Assembly: GCF_024346995.1 (NCBI RefSeq)
Contig: NZ_AP024887.1
Location: 1-64,000 of the forward strand
DNA from: Vibrio palustris
Lineage (GTDB): Bacteria; Pseudomonadota; Gammaproteobacteria; Enterobacterales; Vibrionaceae
DNA length: 64,000 nt
Direction: 5' to 3'
The notes under the pieces were generated by a model. It was not told where the DNA came from, made no database searches, and saw nothing but the letters and a program-made list of their open reading frames with translations. The position numbers were made by a program, and so were the translations under genes. Shown here one piece after another: positions 1 to 9,234 of the stretch (positions are counted from its first letter, which is position 1; each line of letters opens with the position of its first letter).

Positions 1-480
1 AACGACCTCAGGTAATCTGTTAAAGCTAAGGAAAATTAAAGGATGCGTATTCTACCTTCTTTCGGCTGTCTATTAAATCGGTTTTATTGATTTTTAATGA
101 TCCCTTTAAAGACTTAATATATATAAGATCTTTATATAGATCTCTTATTAGATCTATTATTAGGATCGACGATCTCTGTGGATAAGTGATAAATGATCAA
201 TGGGATCATGGATCTTACGTGGATCAGAACTTGTGATCATCAACTGATCAACACAAGGAGAAGCTGGGATCAAAATGGGCACTTATACACAGGGGGATCC
301 AAACTCTAAACTTGTTCATGGGATAACTAACGGTTGATCACCGGATAACCGCCTACTTATCCACAGACCGTTTGCTTAAAAAAACATCAGTTGAACGGAA
401 GGGATGTGTTAAAAACAACGAATACATTTCATATAGAGATAAAAAAAGCGACCATCGGTCGCTTGATTCAGAGTAAAAAA
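1..480. other. oriC: Chromosome I replication origin (oriC)
   Basis: Non-coding, AT-rich segment next to mioC, the usual place of oriC in Vibrio chromosome I (between mnmG and mioC). Three consecutive repeats beginning GATCT start at 127, 139 and 151; the middle one (139-151, GATCTCTTATTAG) reads the same as the right 13-mer of E. coli oriC as I remember it. About 15 GATC sites (Dam/SeqA targets) fall between 99 and 339. Consensus DnaA boxes are TGTGGATAA at 177-185 and TTATCCACA at 357-365, with TTATACACA at 283-291. The stretch around 107-163 is the probable duplex-unwinding element. mnmG itself is not in the window. Confidence 0.95.
447..463 (-). terminator. Rho-independent terminator of mioC
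   Basis: A perfect 7-bp stem (AGCGACC / GGTCGCT, loop ATC). Read on the minus strand it is followed by a run of T (the A run at 441-447). It lies 22 bases past the mioC stop codon, so it should keep mioC transcription out of the origin. Confidence 0.8.
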
Positions 481-484
481 ACCA

Positions 485-925
485 TTATTCAGTGAATTTA
501 TGCGCTACTGTCGTGAACCATTCCTCGGCAGCATCTTCCGGAACAGGGTAGTTTTGAACATCTATAGTGCAGCATTCTGTTAGTGGTGTGGCACCAATAT
601 CTTCTAATAAAGCATAGGCATGTTTACCTGCACCACAGAAGGTATCATAGCTAGAATCACCGATAGCAACGACTGCGTATTGTAAGCCTTGAGCGCGCGG
701 TGGCGTGTCTTGAATATAAGAGATAAAAGGTTGGATATTATCTGGGTAATCCCCAGCACCGTGAGTCGAGGTAACGATCAACCAAATGCCTGTTGCCGGA
801 ATATCACTAGGATCTGGTTGGTTATGTATCGTGGTTTCCAAGCCTTGTGCTTCGAGCAAATCATTAAGATGATCCCCGACATATTCAGCACTACCGAGCG
901 TACTGCCTGTAATAATATGGATCAT
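485..925 (-). CDS. mioC: MioC flavodoxin-like FMN protein
   Basis: A 146-residue single-domain flavodoxin. The N-terminal beta strand and phosphate-binding loop read [13 protein letters not shown] (residues 4-16), the family's FMN phosphate site. The motifs [11 protein letters not shown] and [17 protein letters not shown], which contact the isoalloxazine ring in flavodoxins, follow in order. MioC is a short-chain flavodoxin reported to donate electrons in biotin synthesis and to bind FMN. Its position beside oriC is characteristic; in E. coli its transcription runs into the origin, and here it also points toward the origin but has a terminator. Length is normal for MioC. The ATG at 923-925 is the only good start. 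Confidence 0.93.
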   Translation of the reverse strand: MIHIITGSTLGSAEYVGDHLNDLLEAQGLETTIHNQPDPSDIPATGIWLIVTSTHGAGDYPDNIQPFISYIQDTPPRAQGLQYAVVAIGDSSYDTFCGAGKHAYALLEDIGATPLTECCTIDVQNYPVPEDAAEEWFTTVAHKFTE

Positions 926-1076
926 GATAGTTTTCCCATTACTTAGAGTAGAATGCGTGTCTATCCTAGACGATTTACCGTTGTTTTGGCTATCGTAAAG
1001 TTATGTATATAACTCAGTAATCAACGAAAAGAGCATAGATTTTGTGCGATTTGATAATGTGGATAGACAAAAAAAA

Positions 1077-1104
1077 CCCTAACCTGTAAAGAAAAAAGGC
1101 TAGG
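1077..1104 (-). terminator. Probable terminator of mnmE
   Basis: An imperfect inverted repeat (CCCTAACC at 1077-1084, GGCTAGGG at 1097-1104, one mismatch). On the minus strand it is followed by a T run (A run at 1069-1076). It lies about 30 bases beyond the mnmE stop codon. Confidence 0.65.
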
Positions 1105-1136
1105 GGATTCATTGGATGTTGTGATTTTCAGGTGGG

Positions 1137-2498
1137 CTATTTACCGATACAGAAAGAAGAGAAAATCTTACCGAGTAAATCATCAGAGTTGAATTCACCG
1201 GTAATCTCATTCAAATGCTGCTGAGTGATACGCAGCTCTTCAGCAAGGATTTCACCAGCCATATAACCTTCAAGCTGTTCACGCCCTGTGAGAAGATGCT
1301 CAGAGGCTCTCTCGAGTGCATCTAAGTGACGACGGCGTGCCATAAAGCCACCTTCTTGATAACTAGAAAAGCCCATGCAGTCTTTCAGGTGATCACGCAG
1401 GGTTTCGACGCCTTGTCCTGTTTTCGCTGATAAGCGAATTAACATGGAGTCATCTTTTTCAGTTAGACCCAGCGTTTCCTCGGTTTGGTCGACTTTATTA
1501 CGAATCACAGTCATACCGATATGCGCCGGTAACCGGTCGACAAAGTCTGGCCAAATCTCTTTGGGATCGGTGGCATCGGTTGTGGTGCCGTCGACCATGA
1601 ATAAGACGCGATCGGCTTGATTTATTTCATCCCAAGCGCGTTCAATGCCAATTTTTTCGACGGCATCGGTTGAGTCACGTAGACCGGCGGTATCGATGAT
1701 GTGCAATGGCATACCATCAATATGAATGTGTTCTCTTAGTACATCACGAGTGGTTCCGGCAATATCGGTGACAATCGCGCTATCCTTTCCTGAAAGTGCA
1801 TTGAGTAAGCTAGATTTACCAGCGTTAGGGCGACCAGCAATTACCACTTTCATCCCTTCACGCATGATTGCGCCTTGGTTTGCTTCTTTACGTACTGCAT
1901 CGAGATTGTTGATGATGGCATTCAGATCGCCTAGCACTTTGCCATCGGCTAAAAAATCAATTTCTTCTTCCGGAAAATCAATCGCCGCTTCAACATAAAT
2001 GCGTAAATGAATCAGCGATTCCACCAGCGTATTAATGCGTTTAGAGAATTGTCCTTGGAGTGATTGCAATGCTGATTTTGCCGCTTCTTCTGAGCTGGCA
2101 TCAATCAAGTCAGCAATGGCCTCTGCTTGAGTTAAATCCATTTTGTCATTCATGAAAGCTCGTTCAGAGAATTCACCAGGGCGCGCTGCTCGTATTCCAG
2201 GAATCATTAAAATACGTTTAATCAACATATCGATGACGACAGGACCACCATGGCCTTGTAACTCTAAGACATCTTCCCCCGTAAACGAATGTGGGTTAGG
2301 GAAGAATAGCGCGATGCCTTGGTCTAGCTCATGGCCATCATTATCCTTGAAGGGTAAATACTCGGCATAGCGAGGGCGCAGTGTTCTACCTGTCACTGCA
2401 GTGGCGACTTGTGTAGCAAGCGGGCCTGAAACTCGAATAATACCTACACCACCGCGCCCTGGGGCGGTAGCTTGAGCGACAATGGTATCTGTAGTCAT
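1137..2498 (-). CDS. mnmE: tRNA modification GTPase MnmE
   Basis: A 453-residue protein that works with MnmG to make 5-carboxymethylaminomethyluridine at the wobble position of tRNAs. The N-terminal tetrahydrofolate-binding domain begins [20 protein letters not shown]. An inserted G domain carries the P-loop GRPNAGKS (residues 222-229), the G2 loop DIAGTTRD, the G3 motif DTAG, the G4 motif NKVD and the G5-like SAKTG. The C-terminal FCIGK supplies the catalytic cysteine of the C-I-G-K motif. Length matches E. coli MnmE (454). It is apparently its own leftward unit, separated from yidC by a strong hairpin. Confidence 0.97.
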   Translation of the reverse strand: MTTDTIVAQATAPGRGGVGIIRVSGPLATQVATAVTGRTLRPRYAEYLPFKDNDGHELDQGIALFFPNPHSFTGEDVLELQGHGGPVVIDMLIKRILMIPGIRAARPGEFSERAFMNDKMDLTQAEAIADLIDASSEEAAKSALQSLQGQFSKRINTLVESLIHLRIYVEAAIDFPEEEIDFLADGKVLGDLNAIINNLDAVRKEANQGAIMREGMKVVIAGRPNAGKSSLLNALSGKDSAIVTDIAGTTRDVLREHIHIDGMPLHIIDTAGLRDSTDAVEKIGIERAWDEINQADRVLFMVDGTTTDATDPKEIWPDFVDRLPAHIGMTVIRNKVDQTEETLGLTEKDDSMLIRLSAKTGQGVETLRDHLKDCMGFSSYQEGGFMARRRHLDALERASEHLLTGREQLEGYMAGEILAEELRITQQHLNEITGEFNSDDLLGKIFSSFCIGK

Positions 2499-2553
2499 AA
2501 CGTTACCTAAACCGGATTAATAAGTGTCGTATTGTAATCAGCCCAACAAAAAA

Positions 2554-2573
2554 AGGCGACCTTTCGGTCGCCT
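2554..2573 (-). terminator. Terminator of the rpmH-rnpA-yidD-yidC transcript
   Basis: A perfect 8-bp GC-rich stem AGGCGACC / GGTCGCCT with a TTTC loop, followed on the minus strand by seven T (A run 2547-2553). It lies 20 bases past the yidC stop and before mnmE. Confidence 0.85.
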
Positions 2574-2593
2574 CTATCTTTGACTATTTGCGT

Positions 2594-4243
2594 TTACTTG
2601 GTCTTTTTAGGGACTTTAGTATGCAAGCCTTTTTTCTCTAGGCCTTTATAAATCATCGTTTGTTGAATCAAAGTAACGATGTTTGACATCAAGTAGTACA
2701 GAACCAATCCTGACGGGAAGAACAGGAAGAATGCTGAGAAAATCACTGGCATAAAGGTCATGATTTTCTGTTGCATCGGATCCGTCACGGTTGATGGACT
2801 CATTCTCTGAATCATGAACATGCTGATGCCCATTAATACAGGTAAAATGTAGTACGGGTCTTGTGCAGACAAATCATGAATCCAACCGAAGAATGGCGAG
2901 TGACGCAATTCTACTGATTCCATCAATGCCCAATATAGAGAGATGAAAATAGGCATTTGCAAGAAGATAGGTAAACAACCACCCAGTGGGTTTACTTTTT
3001 CTTTCTTGTACAAGGCCATCATTTCTTGGCTCATACGCTGACGGTCATCGCCGATGCGCTCACGCATTTCCTGCATTTTTGGTTGCAGCATACGCATTTT
3101 CGCCATTGACGTGTACTGCGCTTTGGTTAGCGGGTACATCGCACCACGAACAATTAACGTCAAACCAATGATAGCTAGACCCCAGTTACCCACAAATGAC
3201 TGGATAAATGATAGGAGCATGTGCAGAGGTTTGGCAATAAACCATAACCAGCCGTAATCGACCACAAGGTCTAGATGATCCGCGGTTGCTGCCATGGCAT
3301 CTTGCAGTTTTGGACCAACCCAAAGGGTGGCTTTAAACTCACCGTTTTGGTCATTGGCAATGGTCTTATCTTGCGTACGAATACCGATATCACCGTATTG
3401 GTTTTTCACACGGGTATAAAGAATTGGATCATTTTCGTCACGAGGAATCCACGCAGCGGCAAAGTAATGCTGAATCATCGCTGCCCAACCTTTATCATCT
3501 TTCAAAGTGATATTAAGGTTTTGGTCTTGCATGTCATCAAAGCTGTACTTTTTGTAGCGAGTCTCTTCTGTAGAGTAAGCACCACCATGATAGGTTGGCA
3601 TAGCAAGGCTACCGCCAGACTCTTTCAAATTCTGACGAAGGTGCATATCCATACGAACGTTTGCAGGCTTACCAGATTGGTTTTTAATGTTGTAAACCAT
3701 ATCCAGTGCATAGCTGCCACGTTTTAGAATGAACGTTTTGGTGTAAGTAATGCCATTCGCTTTATAAGTCAGGGGCACTTCAATCTGCTTCTGATCTTTA
3801 CCCATGGTGTATTGGGTTTGCTTAGCCGCATAGACAGTACGAGTGTCGTTATGATCCGTACCTTGTGGCCCATTGAGGCTACTTTGCGCGATAAACTGTT
3901 CAGAAGGAGATTTATGTAGTAACACGAACGGGTTATCTGAATTTAGTTTATCAGAATATTTGTTCAGTTTTGCTTCAACAACATCACCACCAGCCGTATT
4001 AATGGACAGAGTTAATACATCCGTTTTTACGGTAATCAGTTTTGCCTTGGCGTTATTTACAGCCTTCTCACTTAATGCCTTCGAAGATGAAGTCGCAGTG
4101 TGAGAGGATGAAGCTTCGGTATTACTCGTTTGAGTCTGTTCAACTGCTGGTTTCGCCGGAGTCTTATCCGCATTCCACTCGTTGTAGAGCAGGAAAGACA
4201 CTAACGCTAAAGCAATTAACAGAATATTACGTTGAGAATCCAT
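2594..4243 (-). CDS. yidC: Membrane protein insertase YidC
   Basis: A 549-residue inner-membrane insertase that integrates proteins alone or with SecYEG. The sequence starts [19 protein letters not shown], a signal-anchor helix. A large periplasmic beta-sandwich domain of about 300 residues follows, then the conserved five-helix OxaA core from about residue 340. The core includes the cytoplasmic hairpin [20 protein letters not shown] and the helix motif with [21 protein letters not shown]. The tail is basic ([12 protein letters not shown]), as expected for ribosome contact. Length agrees with E. coli YidC (548). It is separated from yidD by two bases and sits in the universal rpmH-rnpA-yidD-yidC order. 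Confidence 0.97.
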   Translation of the reverse strand: MDSQRNILLIALALVSFLLYNEWNADKTPAKPAVEQTQTSNTEASSSHTATSSSKALSEKAVNNAKAKLITVKTDVLTLSINTAGGDVVEAKLNKYSDKLNSDNPFVLLHKSPSEQFIAQSSLNGPQGTDHNDTRTVYAAKQTQYTMGKDQKQIEVPLTYKANGITYTKTFILKRGSYALDMVYNIKNQSGKPANVRMDMHLRQNLKESGGSLAMPTYHGGAYSTEETRYKKYSFDDMQDQNLNITLKDDKGWAAMIQHYFAAAWIPRDENDPILYTRVKNQYGDIGIRTQDKTIANDQNGEFKATLWVGPKLQDAMAATADHLDLVVDYGWLWFIAKPLHMLLSFIQSFVGNWGLAIIGLTLIVRGAMYPLTKAQYTSMAKMRMLQPKMQEMRERIGDDRQRMSQEMMALYKKEKVNPLGGCLPIFLQMPIFISLYWALMESVELRHSPFFGWIHDLSAQDPYYILPVLMGISMFMIQRMSPSTVTDPMQQKIMTFMPVIFSAFFLFFPSGLVLYYLMSNIVTLIQQTMIYKGLEKKGLHTKVPKKTK

Positions 4244-4245
4244 CG

Positions 4246-4503
4246 TTATTTATCTCTGTCTTGTTTTTGGACTGGTGGAACGGGGTCAAAACCCCCTTCA
4301 TTCAAAGGATGGCATTTTAATAGACGTTTGCCTGATAACCAACACCCTTTTACAAAACCGTGAGCTTTCAATGCTTCTATTGCATACGAAGAGCAAGTAG
4401 GAGTGAACCGACATCTTGGGCCGATGAGCGGACTAATTATCCACTGGTATAGTTTGACTATACCAATGGCTAACCATGTGAAGGGCGAGACAGGCGTTTC
4501 CAT
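4246..4503 (-). CDS. yidD: Membrane protein insertion efficiency factor YidD
   Basis: An 85-residue peripheral membrane protein of the haemolytic-domain (DUF37) family that helps YidC-dependent insertion. The family core is intact: [20 protein letters not shown], then YAIEAL and a [15 protein letters not shown] motif. An amphipathic N-terminal segment precedes the core. The gene overlaps the 3' end of rnpA by 34 bases and stops two bases before yidC, implying translational coupling in this operon. Confidence 0.93.
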   Translation of the reverse strand: METPVSPFTWLAIGIVKLYQWIISPLIGPRCRFTPTCSSYAIEALKAHGFVKGCWLSGKRLLKCHPLNEGGFDPVPPVQKQDRDK

Positions 4504-4826
4504 AGCTTATCGAATAACTTAAATAGTTCCTCATTGGATAAATCTTGCGCACTTTTTTTGGCTATAACAACAAAATCTTTTTTGGAAAGCTCGTGTTGTT
4601 TAAGTCGAAAGCTTTCTCGTGCAATGCGTTTAAAACGATTGCGACCAACGGCTGTTTTGATTTGCTTTTTTGGAACGGCTAAACCTAAACGAGGGTGAGA
4701 AAGATTATTAGCGCGGGCAATTATGGTGAAATGAGGAGAGCCAGCTCGATGAGCTTGCTGGAAAACTTTTTTATAATTCTCGGGAGTTAACAAACGTAAC
4801 TCCCGATTAAACGCATTCGTTTTCAA
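4470..4826 (-). CDS. rnpA: Ribonuclease P protein component
   Basis: A 118-residue basic protein that partners the RNase P RNA in 5' maturation of tRNAs. The signature RNR motif appears as [16 protein letters not shown], and the substrate-contact strand reads [13 protein letters not shown]. Length is typical of the family (about 119). The gene follows rpmH by 13 bases, the universal pairing, and its last 34 bases also encode the start of yidD in another frame. Confidence 0.96.
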   Translation of the reverse strand: MKTNAFNRELRLLTPENYKKVFQQAHRAGSPHFTIIARANNLSHPRLGLAVPKKQIKTAVGRNRFKRIARESFRLKQHELSKKDFVVIAKKSAQDLSNEELFKLFDKLWKRLSRPSHG

Positions 4827-4839
4827 AATAAACTAACGA

Positions 4840-4974
4840 TTATTTTGAAAGGCGCTTACGGCCTTTTGCACGACGTGCGTTAATTACTTTACGACCGTTC
4901 GCAGTAGCCATGCGTGCACGGAAGCCGTGAGAGCGCTTGCGCTTTAGAACTGAAGGTTGAAAAGTGCGTTTCAT
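4840..4974 (-). CDS. rpmH: 50S ribosomal protein L34
   Basis: A 44-codon gene recovered by reading the minus strand. It begins [20 protein letters not shown] and continues through [12 protein letters not shown] to a basic end GRKRLSK, then TAA. This is the complete L34 sequence, the smallest very basic protein of the large subunit. It is first in the leftward rpmH-rnpA-yidD-yidC operon. The 249 bases upstream (4975-5223) hold its promoter region; I see no further gene there. Confidence 0.97.
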   Translation of the reverse strand: MKRTFQPSVLKRKRSHGFRARMATANGRKVINARRAKGRKRLSK

Positions 4975-5223
4975 TGTTTAGTACCTTACTGATCAGTAGT
5001 TTTTAGGTTCATTAAACCCGGCGTGGGCAATTGTCGAATCTCATTGTATAAGAAAGGACATTCCGACGCCTCTCAACAAAGAGGCGGAATTGTAATCAGA
5101 GACGCGTAACGTGTCAATGATTCGAATGAGCCATATTACACATTAACGATATCGTCAACATGATAATAACAACTCATTTCGGTCGAATGATTATACGGAT
5201 TATCGATAAAACAGCAAGGATCC

Positions 5224-5961
5224 TCACTCGATCCCGACTTGATTTAAGAATTTTTTCAATTTTGGATCCTGTGGATTATCGAAAATATCCTGTGGAGAAC
5301 CTTGTTCAACAATGGATCCTTCGGCCATGAAGATCACACGATCGGCGACATCTCTAGCAAATTGCATTTCATGGGTTACCACGAGCATGGTCTGATGCTC
5401 TTTCGCAAGCCGTTTCATGAGAGCTAGTACTTCACCAACCCATTCTGGATCTAAAGCGGAGGTCGGTTCATCAAATAAAAGCAACTCTGGCTTTAAAGCC
5501 ATCGCTCTGCCAATACCAACGCGTTGTTGTTGGCCTCCTGAAAGCGCGGCAGGGTAGCTTTCTCCCTTATCGCCTAGGCCAATATCATTGAGAATGGTCT
5601 GTGCTTGCTCGTACGCTTTCCGTTTATCCCAGCCTTGTACCGTAATTAGGCCTTCCGCGATGTTTTGCTGCGCAGTCATATGTGAAAATAAGGCATAATT
5701 TTGAAATACAAAACCAGTTTGACGACGTAAAGCAGTGACTTCTTTACTCGTATGCTTCGCTGCGTTGATTGTGACATCCCCGATCTGAATGGTTCCTCGA
5801 TCAGGTTGCTCTAAGAAATTAACACAACGTAATAACGTCGATTTACCTGTACCACTCGATCCGATGACGACAATAATCTCACCAGATTGAATCTCAAGGT
5901 TAATACCTTTAAGGATGTCACTGTCTCCAAACTTCTTATGGATGTTATTGAGTTTTATCAT
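5224..5961 (-). CDS. Polar amino acid ABC transporter ATPase (cystine-type)
   Basis: A 245-residue ABC ATPase that powers uptake by the adjacent permease. It shows Walker A GSSGTGKST (residues 34-42), the Q-loop in FVFQNYALF, the signature LSGGQQQRVGIGRAM, Walker B LLLFDEPTSALDP and the switch histidine in VVTHEMQFA. By eye it resembles TcyN/YecC-type cystine ATPases more than GlnQ, especially FLEQPDRGTI and ARDVADRVIFM. Its ATG overlaps the permease stop by four bases (ATGA), so the two are translationally coupled. Substrate is inferred from resemblance only. Confidence 0.9.
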   Translation of the reverse strand: MIKLNNIHKKFGDSDILKGINLEIQSGEIIVVIGSSGTGKSTLLRCVNFLEQPDRGTIQIGDVTINAAKHTSKEVTALRRQTGFVFQNYALFSHMTAQQNIAEGLITVQGWDKRKAYEQAQTILNDIGLGDKGESYPAALSGGQQQRVGIGRAMALKPELLLFDEPTSALDPEWVGEVLALMKRLAKEHQTMLVVTHEMQFARDVADRVIFMAEGSIVEQGSPQDIFDNPQDPKLKKFLNQVGIE

Positions 5962-6629
5962 CGTTCATACGCCTTATTGAGTTTATGTTCAGCCCAGTAC
6001 TGTACTCGTGTCAGGATGACGACCATTGCCCAGTAAATTAACGCAACAGCTAAATAGGCTTCGAAGAACTTAAAGCTCGAAGAGGCTTCCATTTGTGCTT
6101 TTGCCATGATTTCAGTGACGCCTAGCGTGAACGCCAAAGAGCTGGATTTGATCATATCGATAAAATGATTCATTAACGAGGGCAGTGCAACACGTGATGC
6201 TTGAGGAAGAATAATGCGACGCATTAATTGTGGTTTCGTCATCCCAATGGATAAACTGGCTTCCATTTGGCTGCGATCGATCCCCACAATTGCTGCTCGA
6301 ATGCTTTCCGACATATAAGAAGCAAAATGCAGCGTTAAACTAATAATAGCGGCGGTAAAAGCATCTAATCCTACTAGCGCAGGAATAATTTGCGGCAACC
6401 CATAGTAGAGCAAAAACATTTGCACTAAGAGTGGCGTACCGCGGAAAAAGCTCAAATATAATTGTGCTAGCTGATTGAGCACTGGCACTTTGAACACCCG
6501 AATGAGCGCAACAGTAATGGCGAGCATTAATGCAAAGACTAAACCCCATAGAGCCATAGAGACCGTTGTGCCTAGATACTTAAATAGTATCGGCATCAAA
6601 TGGATCATGTAGTCAAAATCAAAACTCAT
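5958..6629 (-). CDS. Polar amino acid ABC transporter permease
   Basis: A 223-residue inner-membrane permease of the HisMQ/PAAT type with about five membrane segments. The N-terminal PAAT signature is seen in YLGTTVSMALWGLVFALML and FFRGTPLLVQMFLLYYGLP. The EAA coupling loop that docks on the ATPase is EASLSIGMTKPQLMRRIILP. It lies between the binding protein and the ATPase in one leftward operon. There is only one permease gene, so it would act as a homodimer, as in cystine-type systems. Confidence 0.9.
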   Translation of the reverse strand: MSFDFDYMIHLMPILFKYLGTTVSMALWGLVFALMLAITVALIRVFKVPVLNQLAQLYLSFFRGTPLLVQMFLLYYGLPQIIPALVGLDAFTAAIISLTLHFASYMSESIRAAIVGIDRSQMEASLSIGMTKPQLMRRIILPQASRVALPSLMNHFIDMIKSSSLAFTLGVTEIMAKAQMEASSSFKFFEAYLAVALIYWAMVVILTRVQYWAEHKLNKAYER

Positions 6630-6653
6630 AGGTCGTTCCTATTGAAAAGAAAT

Positions 6654-6684
6654 AAAGGTGGGAAAGATTACCTTTCCCACCTTT
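6654..6684 (-). terminator. Intergenic hairpin between binding protein and permease
   Basis: A perfect 13-bp inverted repeat (6654-6666 with 6672-6684, loop ATTAC) lies 36 bases past the binding-protein stop and 24 bases before the permease start. On the minus strand the stem is followed by a T-rich stretch without a clean U tract. This fits a partial terminator or mRNA-stabilising hairpin that keeps binding protein in excess over the membrane parts. Confidence 0.7.
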
Positions 6685-6720
6685 ATAAGTTGTGACTGAA
6701 TCACAGTTATACCGTGAGAC

Positions 6721-7470
6721 TTATTTAGTAATATCGGTATCAAACCATTTTTTAGAGATTTTAGCGAGAGTGCCATCACCGCGCATCGCCTCTAGCGCTT
6801 GATTTACCTCTTTGCGTAATTCTTTGCCTTTGGCGTTTTTCATAAACGGCCATGCATTTTCGATTTTCTCAAAGGGTGAACCGGCCAGCTTCAATGGTAG
6901 ACCTGATTTTCGAATTAACTCGAGTGCTGATAGGCGATCCATAACGAAGGCGTCAGAACGACCTAAAACCACATCTTGTTCAATACCAGAGTCATAGGTT
7001 TTGATATTAATCTTACCGTCTTTATCGTGCTGACGTAGTAGCTGTTCGAAGTTCGAACCTAAATTGACGGCGACGGTTTTTCCCGCTAAGTCTTGAATAC
7101 CATGAATACTCTTATTGCCTTTATGTACCGTAATTTGCGCACCATCAATCACATAAGGTTCAGAGAATAAGTATTTGTCTTGGCGTGCTTTCGTCATCGT
7201 AATTTGGTTAGAAATGGTATCGATACGACCCGTTTGTAGTAATCCAAATAAACCAGAGAAACTCGCCGTGACAAATTTCACGTCGTAATGATTACGTTTA
7301 CCGATCTCTTTCCAAAGGTCCACTTCAAAGCCTTGTAGCTTATCGTTTTTCATAAAGGTAAATGGAAAATAGCGACCTGACATGCCAACTTTGACGACTT
7401 CGTTTGCCGCCTGTGCAGACGCGGCGGTAAACGCAAGCGCGGCAACGGCGATAGTTAACCAGCGTTTCAT
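6721..7470 (-). CDS. Periplasmic amino acid-binding protein (cystine-type)
   Basis: A 249-residue class 3 solute-binding protein. A Sec signal peptide MKRWLTIAVAALAFTAASAQA is followed by mature ANEVVKVG. The bilobed fold signature GFEVDLWKEIGKR and the ligand-site strands ISNQITMTKARQDKYLFSEP are visible. The pattern NQ-T-T-R--KY-FS-PY and the ending KWFDTDITK resemble E. coli FliY/TcyJ, the L-cystine binder. It is the first gene of the leftward operon with the permease and ATPase. Cystine is therefore the best guess, but another polar amino acid is possible. Confidence 0.9.
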   Translation of the reverse strand: MKRWLTIAVAALAFTAASAQAANEVVKVGMSGRYFPFTFMKNDKLQGFEVDLWKEIGKRNHYDVKFVTASFSGLFGLLQTGRIDTISNQITMTKARQDKYLFSEPYVIDGAQITVHKGNKSIHGIQDLAGKTVAVNLGSNFEQLLRQHDKDGKINIKTYDSGIEQDVVLGRSDAFVMDRLSALELIRKSGLPLKLAGSPFEKIENAWPFMKNAKGKELRKEVNQALEAMRGDGTLAKISKKWFDTDITK

Positions 7471-7663
7471 ATATTTCTCCTCAGTAATTATGCTGTGATC
7501 TTACTCATATTTTTAGTTTTAGTAGAAATAACGAGTTCGTATTATTCATATCAAAAATAGAATAAAACATGGGGATAAGTCACGAATAATTTACATTAGT
7601 GTGTATGATCGTGTGAGTAAGCGGGGGGTATCTAGCAGGATCAAGGGAAAACTCCGTATATAT

Positions 7664-7689
7664 TGTGAATAACTAAGATCTTATTCACA
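7664..7689. promoter_or_regulatory. Inverted DnaA boxes upstream of dnaA
   Basis: TGTGAATAA (7664-7672) and TTATTCACA (7681-7689) form a perfect inverted pair around an 8-base centre; both match the consensus TTATNCACA. They lie about 90-115 bases before the dnaA start codon, as expected for autoregulation by DnaA. A weaker TTATCAACA occurs at 7722-7730. The remaining 307-base divergent gap (7471-7777) carries the promoters of dnaA and of the leftward transporter operon. Confidence 0.75.
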
Positions 7690-7777
7690 TAGAAATTTGA
7701 TCATTTACTGGCGATCTGAGTTATCAACAGGTAGAATTACCAGTCTTTATCGATCAATGATTAAGAGTGAGGGAAAC

Positions 7778-9184
7778 GTGTCGTCTTCGCTTTGGTTGCA
7801 ATGTTTGCAACAGCTTCAAGAAGAGCTACCAGCAACAGAATTCAGTATGTGGGTTCGTCCGCTTCAAGCGGAGCTTAATGACAATACTCTCACTTTGTTT
7901 GCGCCTAACCGCTTTGTACTCGACTGGGTACGTGATAAGTATCTTCATCATATCAATCGTCTACTGCAAGAACATTGTGGGCACGATATTCCGAACCTGC
8001 GTTTTGAGGTTGGTAGTCGTCCGGTTGAAACGCCAAAACCACTGCCTACGCGCTCACCTGCGGATGTCGCTGCAGAGTCGTCTGCGCCAGCGCAATTGTC
8101 GCGTCGTCAACCCGTGCATAAAACTTGGGAAGATGAAGAAGAAGCGATGGCAAGCATTCATCATCGCTCGAATGTCAATCCTAAGCATAAGTTTAATAAC
8201 TTTGTGGAAGGTAAATCGAACCAGTTAGGTTTAGCGGCAGCGCGACAAGTGTCTGATAATCCAGGCAGTGCTTATAATCCACTCTTTTTATATGGTGGTA
8301 CTGGTTTAGGTAAAACACACTTATTGCATGCAGTCGGTAATGCGATTGTTGATAACAATCCGAATGCGAAAGTGGTGTATATGCATTCTGAGCGTTTTGT
8401 TCAGGATATGGTCAAAGCTTTACAAAATAACGCGATTGAACAATTCAAACGTTATTATCGTAGTGTCGATGCCTTACTAATTGATGATATCCAATTTTTT
8501 GCCAACAAAGAGCGTTCACAGGAAGAGTTTTTCCACACGTTTAATGCGCTATTGGAAGGCAATCAACAAATTATCTTAACTTCTGACCGTTATCCTAAAG
8601 AAATTAATGGGGTGGAAGATCGTTTGAAATCCCGTTTTGGTTGGGGATTGACGGTTGCGATAGAGCCGCCTGAATTAGAGACGCGAGTCGCGATTTTAAT
8701 GAAAAAGGCGGAAGCTCACCAAATCCATTTAGCGGATGAAGTGGCGTTTTTTATTGCGAAAAGATTGCGTTCGAACGTTCGTGAATTGGAGGGGGCGTTG
8801 AACCGTGTGATTGCCAATGCTAACTTCACTGGTCGCCCGATTACGATCGACTTCGTACGCGAAGCGCTTCGTGATTTGCTCGCATTACAAGAAAAATTAG
8901 TCACCATTGATAATATTCAAAAAACAGTGGCTGAATATTATAAAATTAAGGTGGCGGATTTACTGTCAAAACGTCGTTCTCGCTCGGTTGCGCGTCCACG
9001 TCAGTTAGCGATGGCGTTAGCCAAAGAATTGACCAACCATAGTTTGCCAGAAATTGGTGATGCGTTTGGTGGACGAGATCATACGACCGTTTTGCATGCT
9101 TGTCGTAAGATTCAACAATTACGAGAAGAGAGCCACGACATTAAAGAAGACTATTCTAACTTAATCCGTACGCTTTCTTCTTAA
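7778..9184 (+). CDS. dnaA: Chromosomal replication initiator DnaA
   Basis: Initiator protein that binds DnaA boxes and opens oriC. I place the start at GTG 7778, giving 468 residues beginning [22 protein letters not shown], the usual Vibrio/E. coli N terminus. A GAGTGAGGGA ribosome site stands just upstream. In-frame ATG 7757 and an earlier start at 7697 would add unconserved residues. Domain I is residues 1-80 and the linker is variable. The AAA+ domain has Walker [10 protein letters not shown] (from residue 173), Walker [10 protein letters not shown] and arginine-finger region [11 protein letters not shown]. The domain IV DNA-binding signature is [16 protein letters not shown]. It heads the dnaA-dnaN-recF-gyrB cluster. 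Confidence 0.98.
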   Translation: MSSSLWLQCLQQLQEELPATEFSMWVRPLQAELNDNTLTLFAPNRFVLDWVRDKYLHHINRLLQEHCGHDIPNLRFEVGSRPVETPKPLPTRSPADVAAESSAPAQLSRRQPVHKTWEDEEEAMASIHHRSNVNPKHKFNNFVEGKSNQLGLAAARQVSDNPGSAYNPLFLYGGTGLGKTHLLHAVGNAIVDNNPNAKVVYMHSERFVQDMVKALQNNAIEQFKRYYRSVDALLIDDIQFFANKERSQEEFFHTFNALLEGNQQIILTSDRYPKEINGVEDRLKSRFGWGLTVAIEPPELETRVAILMKKAEAHQIHLADEVAFFIAKRLRSNVRELEGALNRVIANANFTGRPITIDFVREALRDLLALQEKLVTIDNIQKTVAEYYKIKVADLLSKRRSRSVARPRQLAMALAKELTNHSLPEIGDAFGGRDHTTVLHACRKIQQLREESHDIKEDYSNLIRTLSS

Positions 9185-9234
9185 GATCGCGCTAGTATTG
9201 GCGTGATATATTCCATTGTTTATTAGAGTTAACT

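Noticed and set aside
3275-3727. 150-codon frame antisense to yidC
   Set aside because: It overlaps a conserved coding region on the other strand and lacks a ribosome site or recognisable motif.
7697-7777. Longer N terminus of DnaA
   Set aside because: Extra residues are not conserved, and the GTG at 7778 has a good ribosome site and yields the family length.
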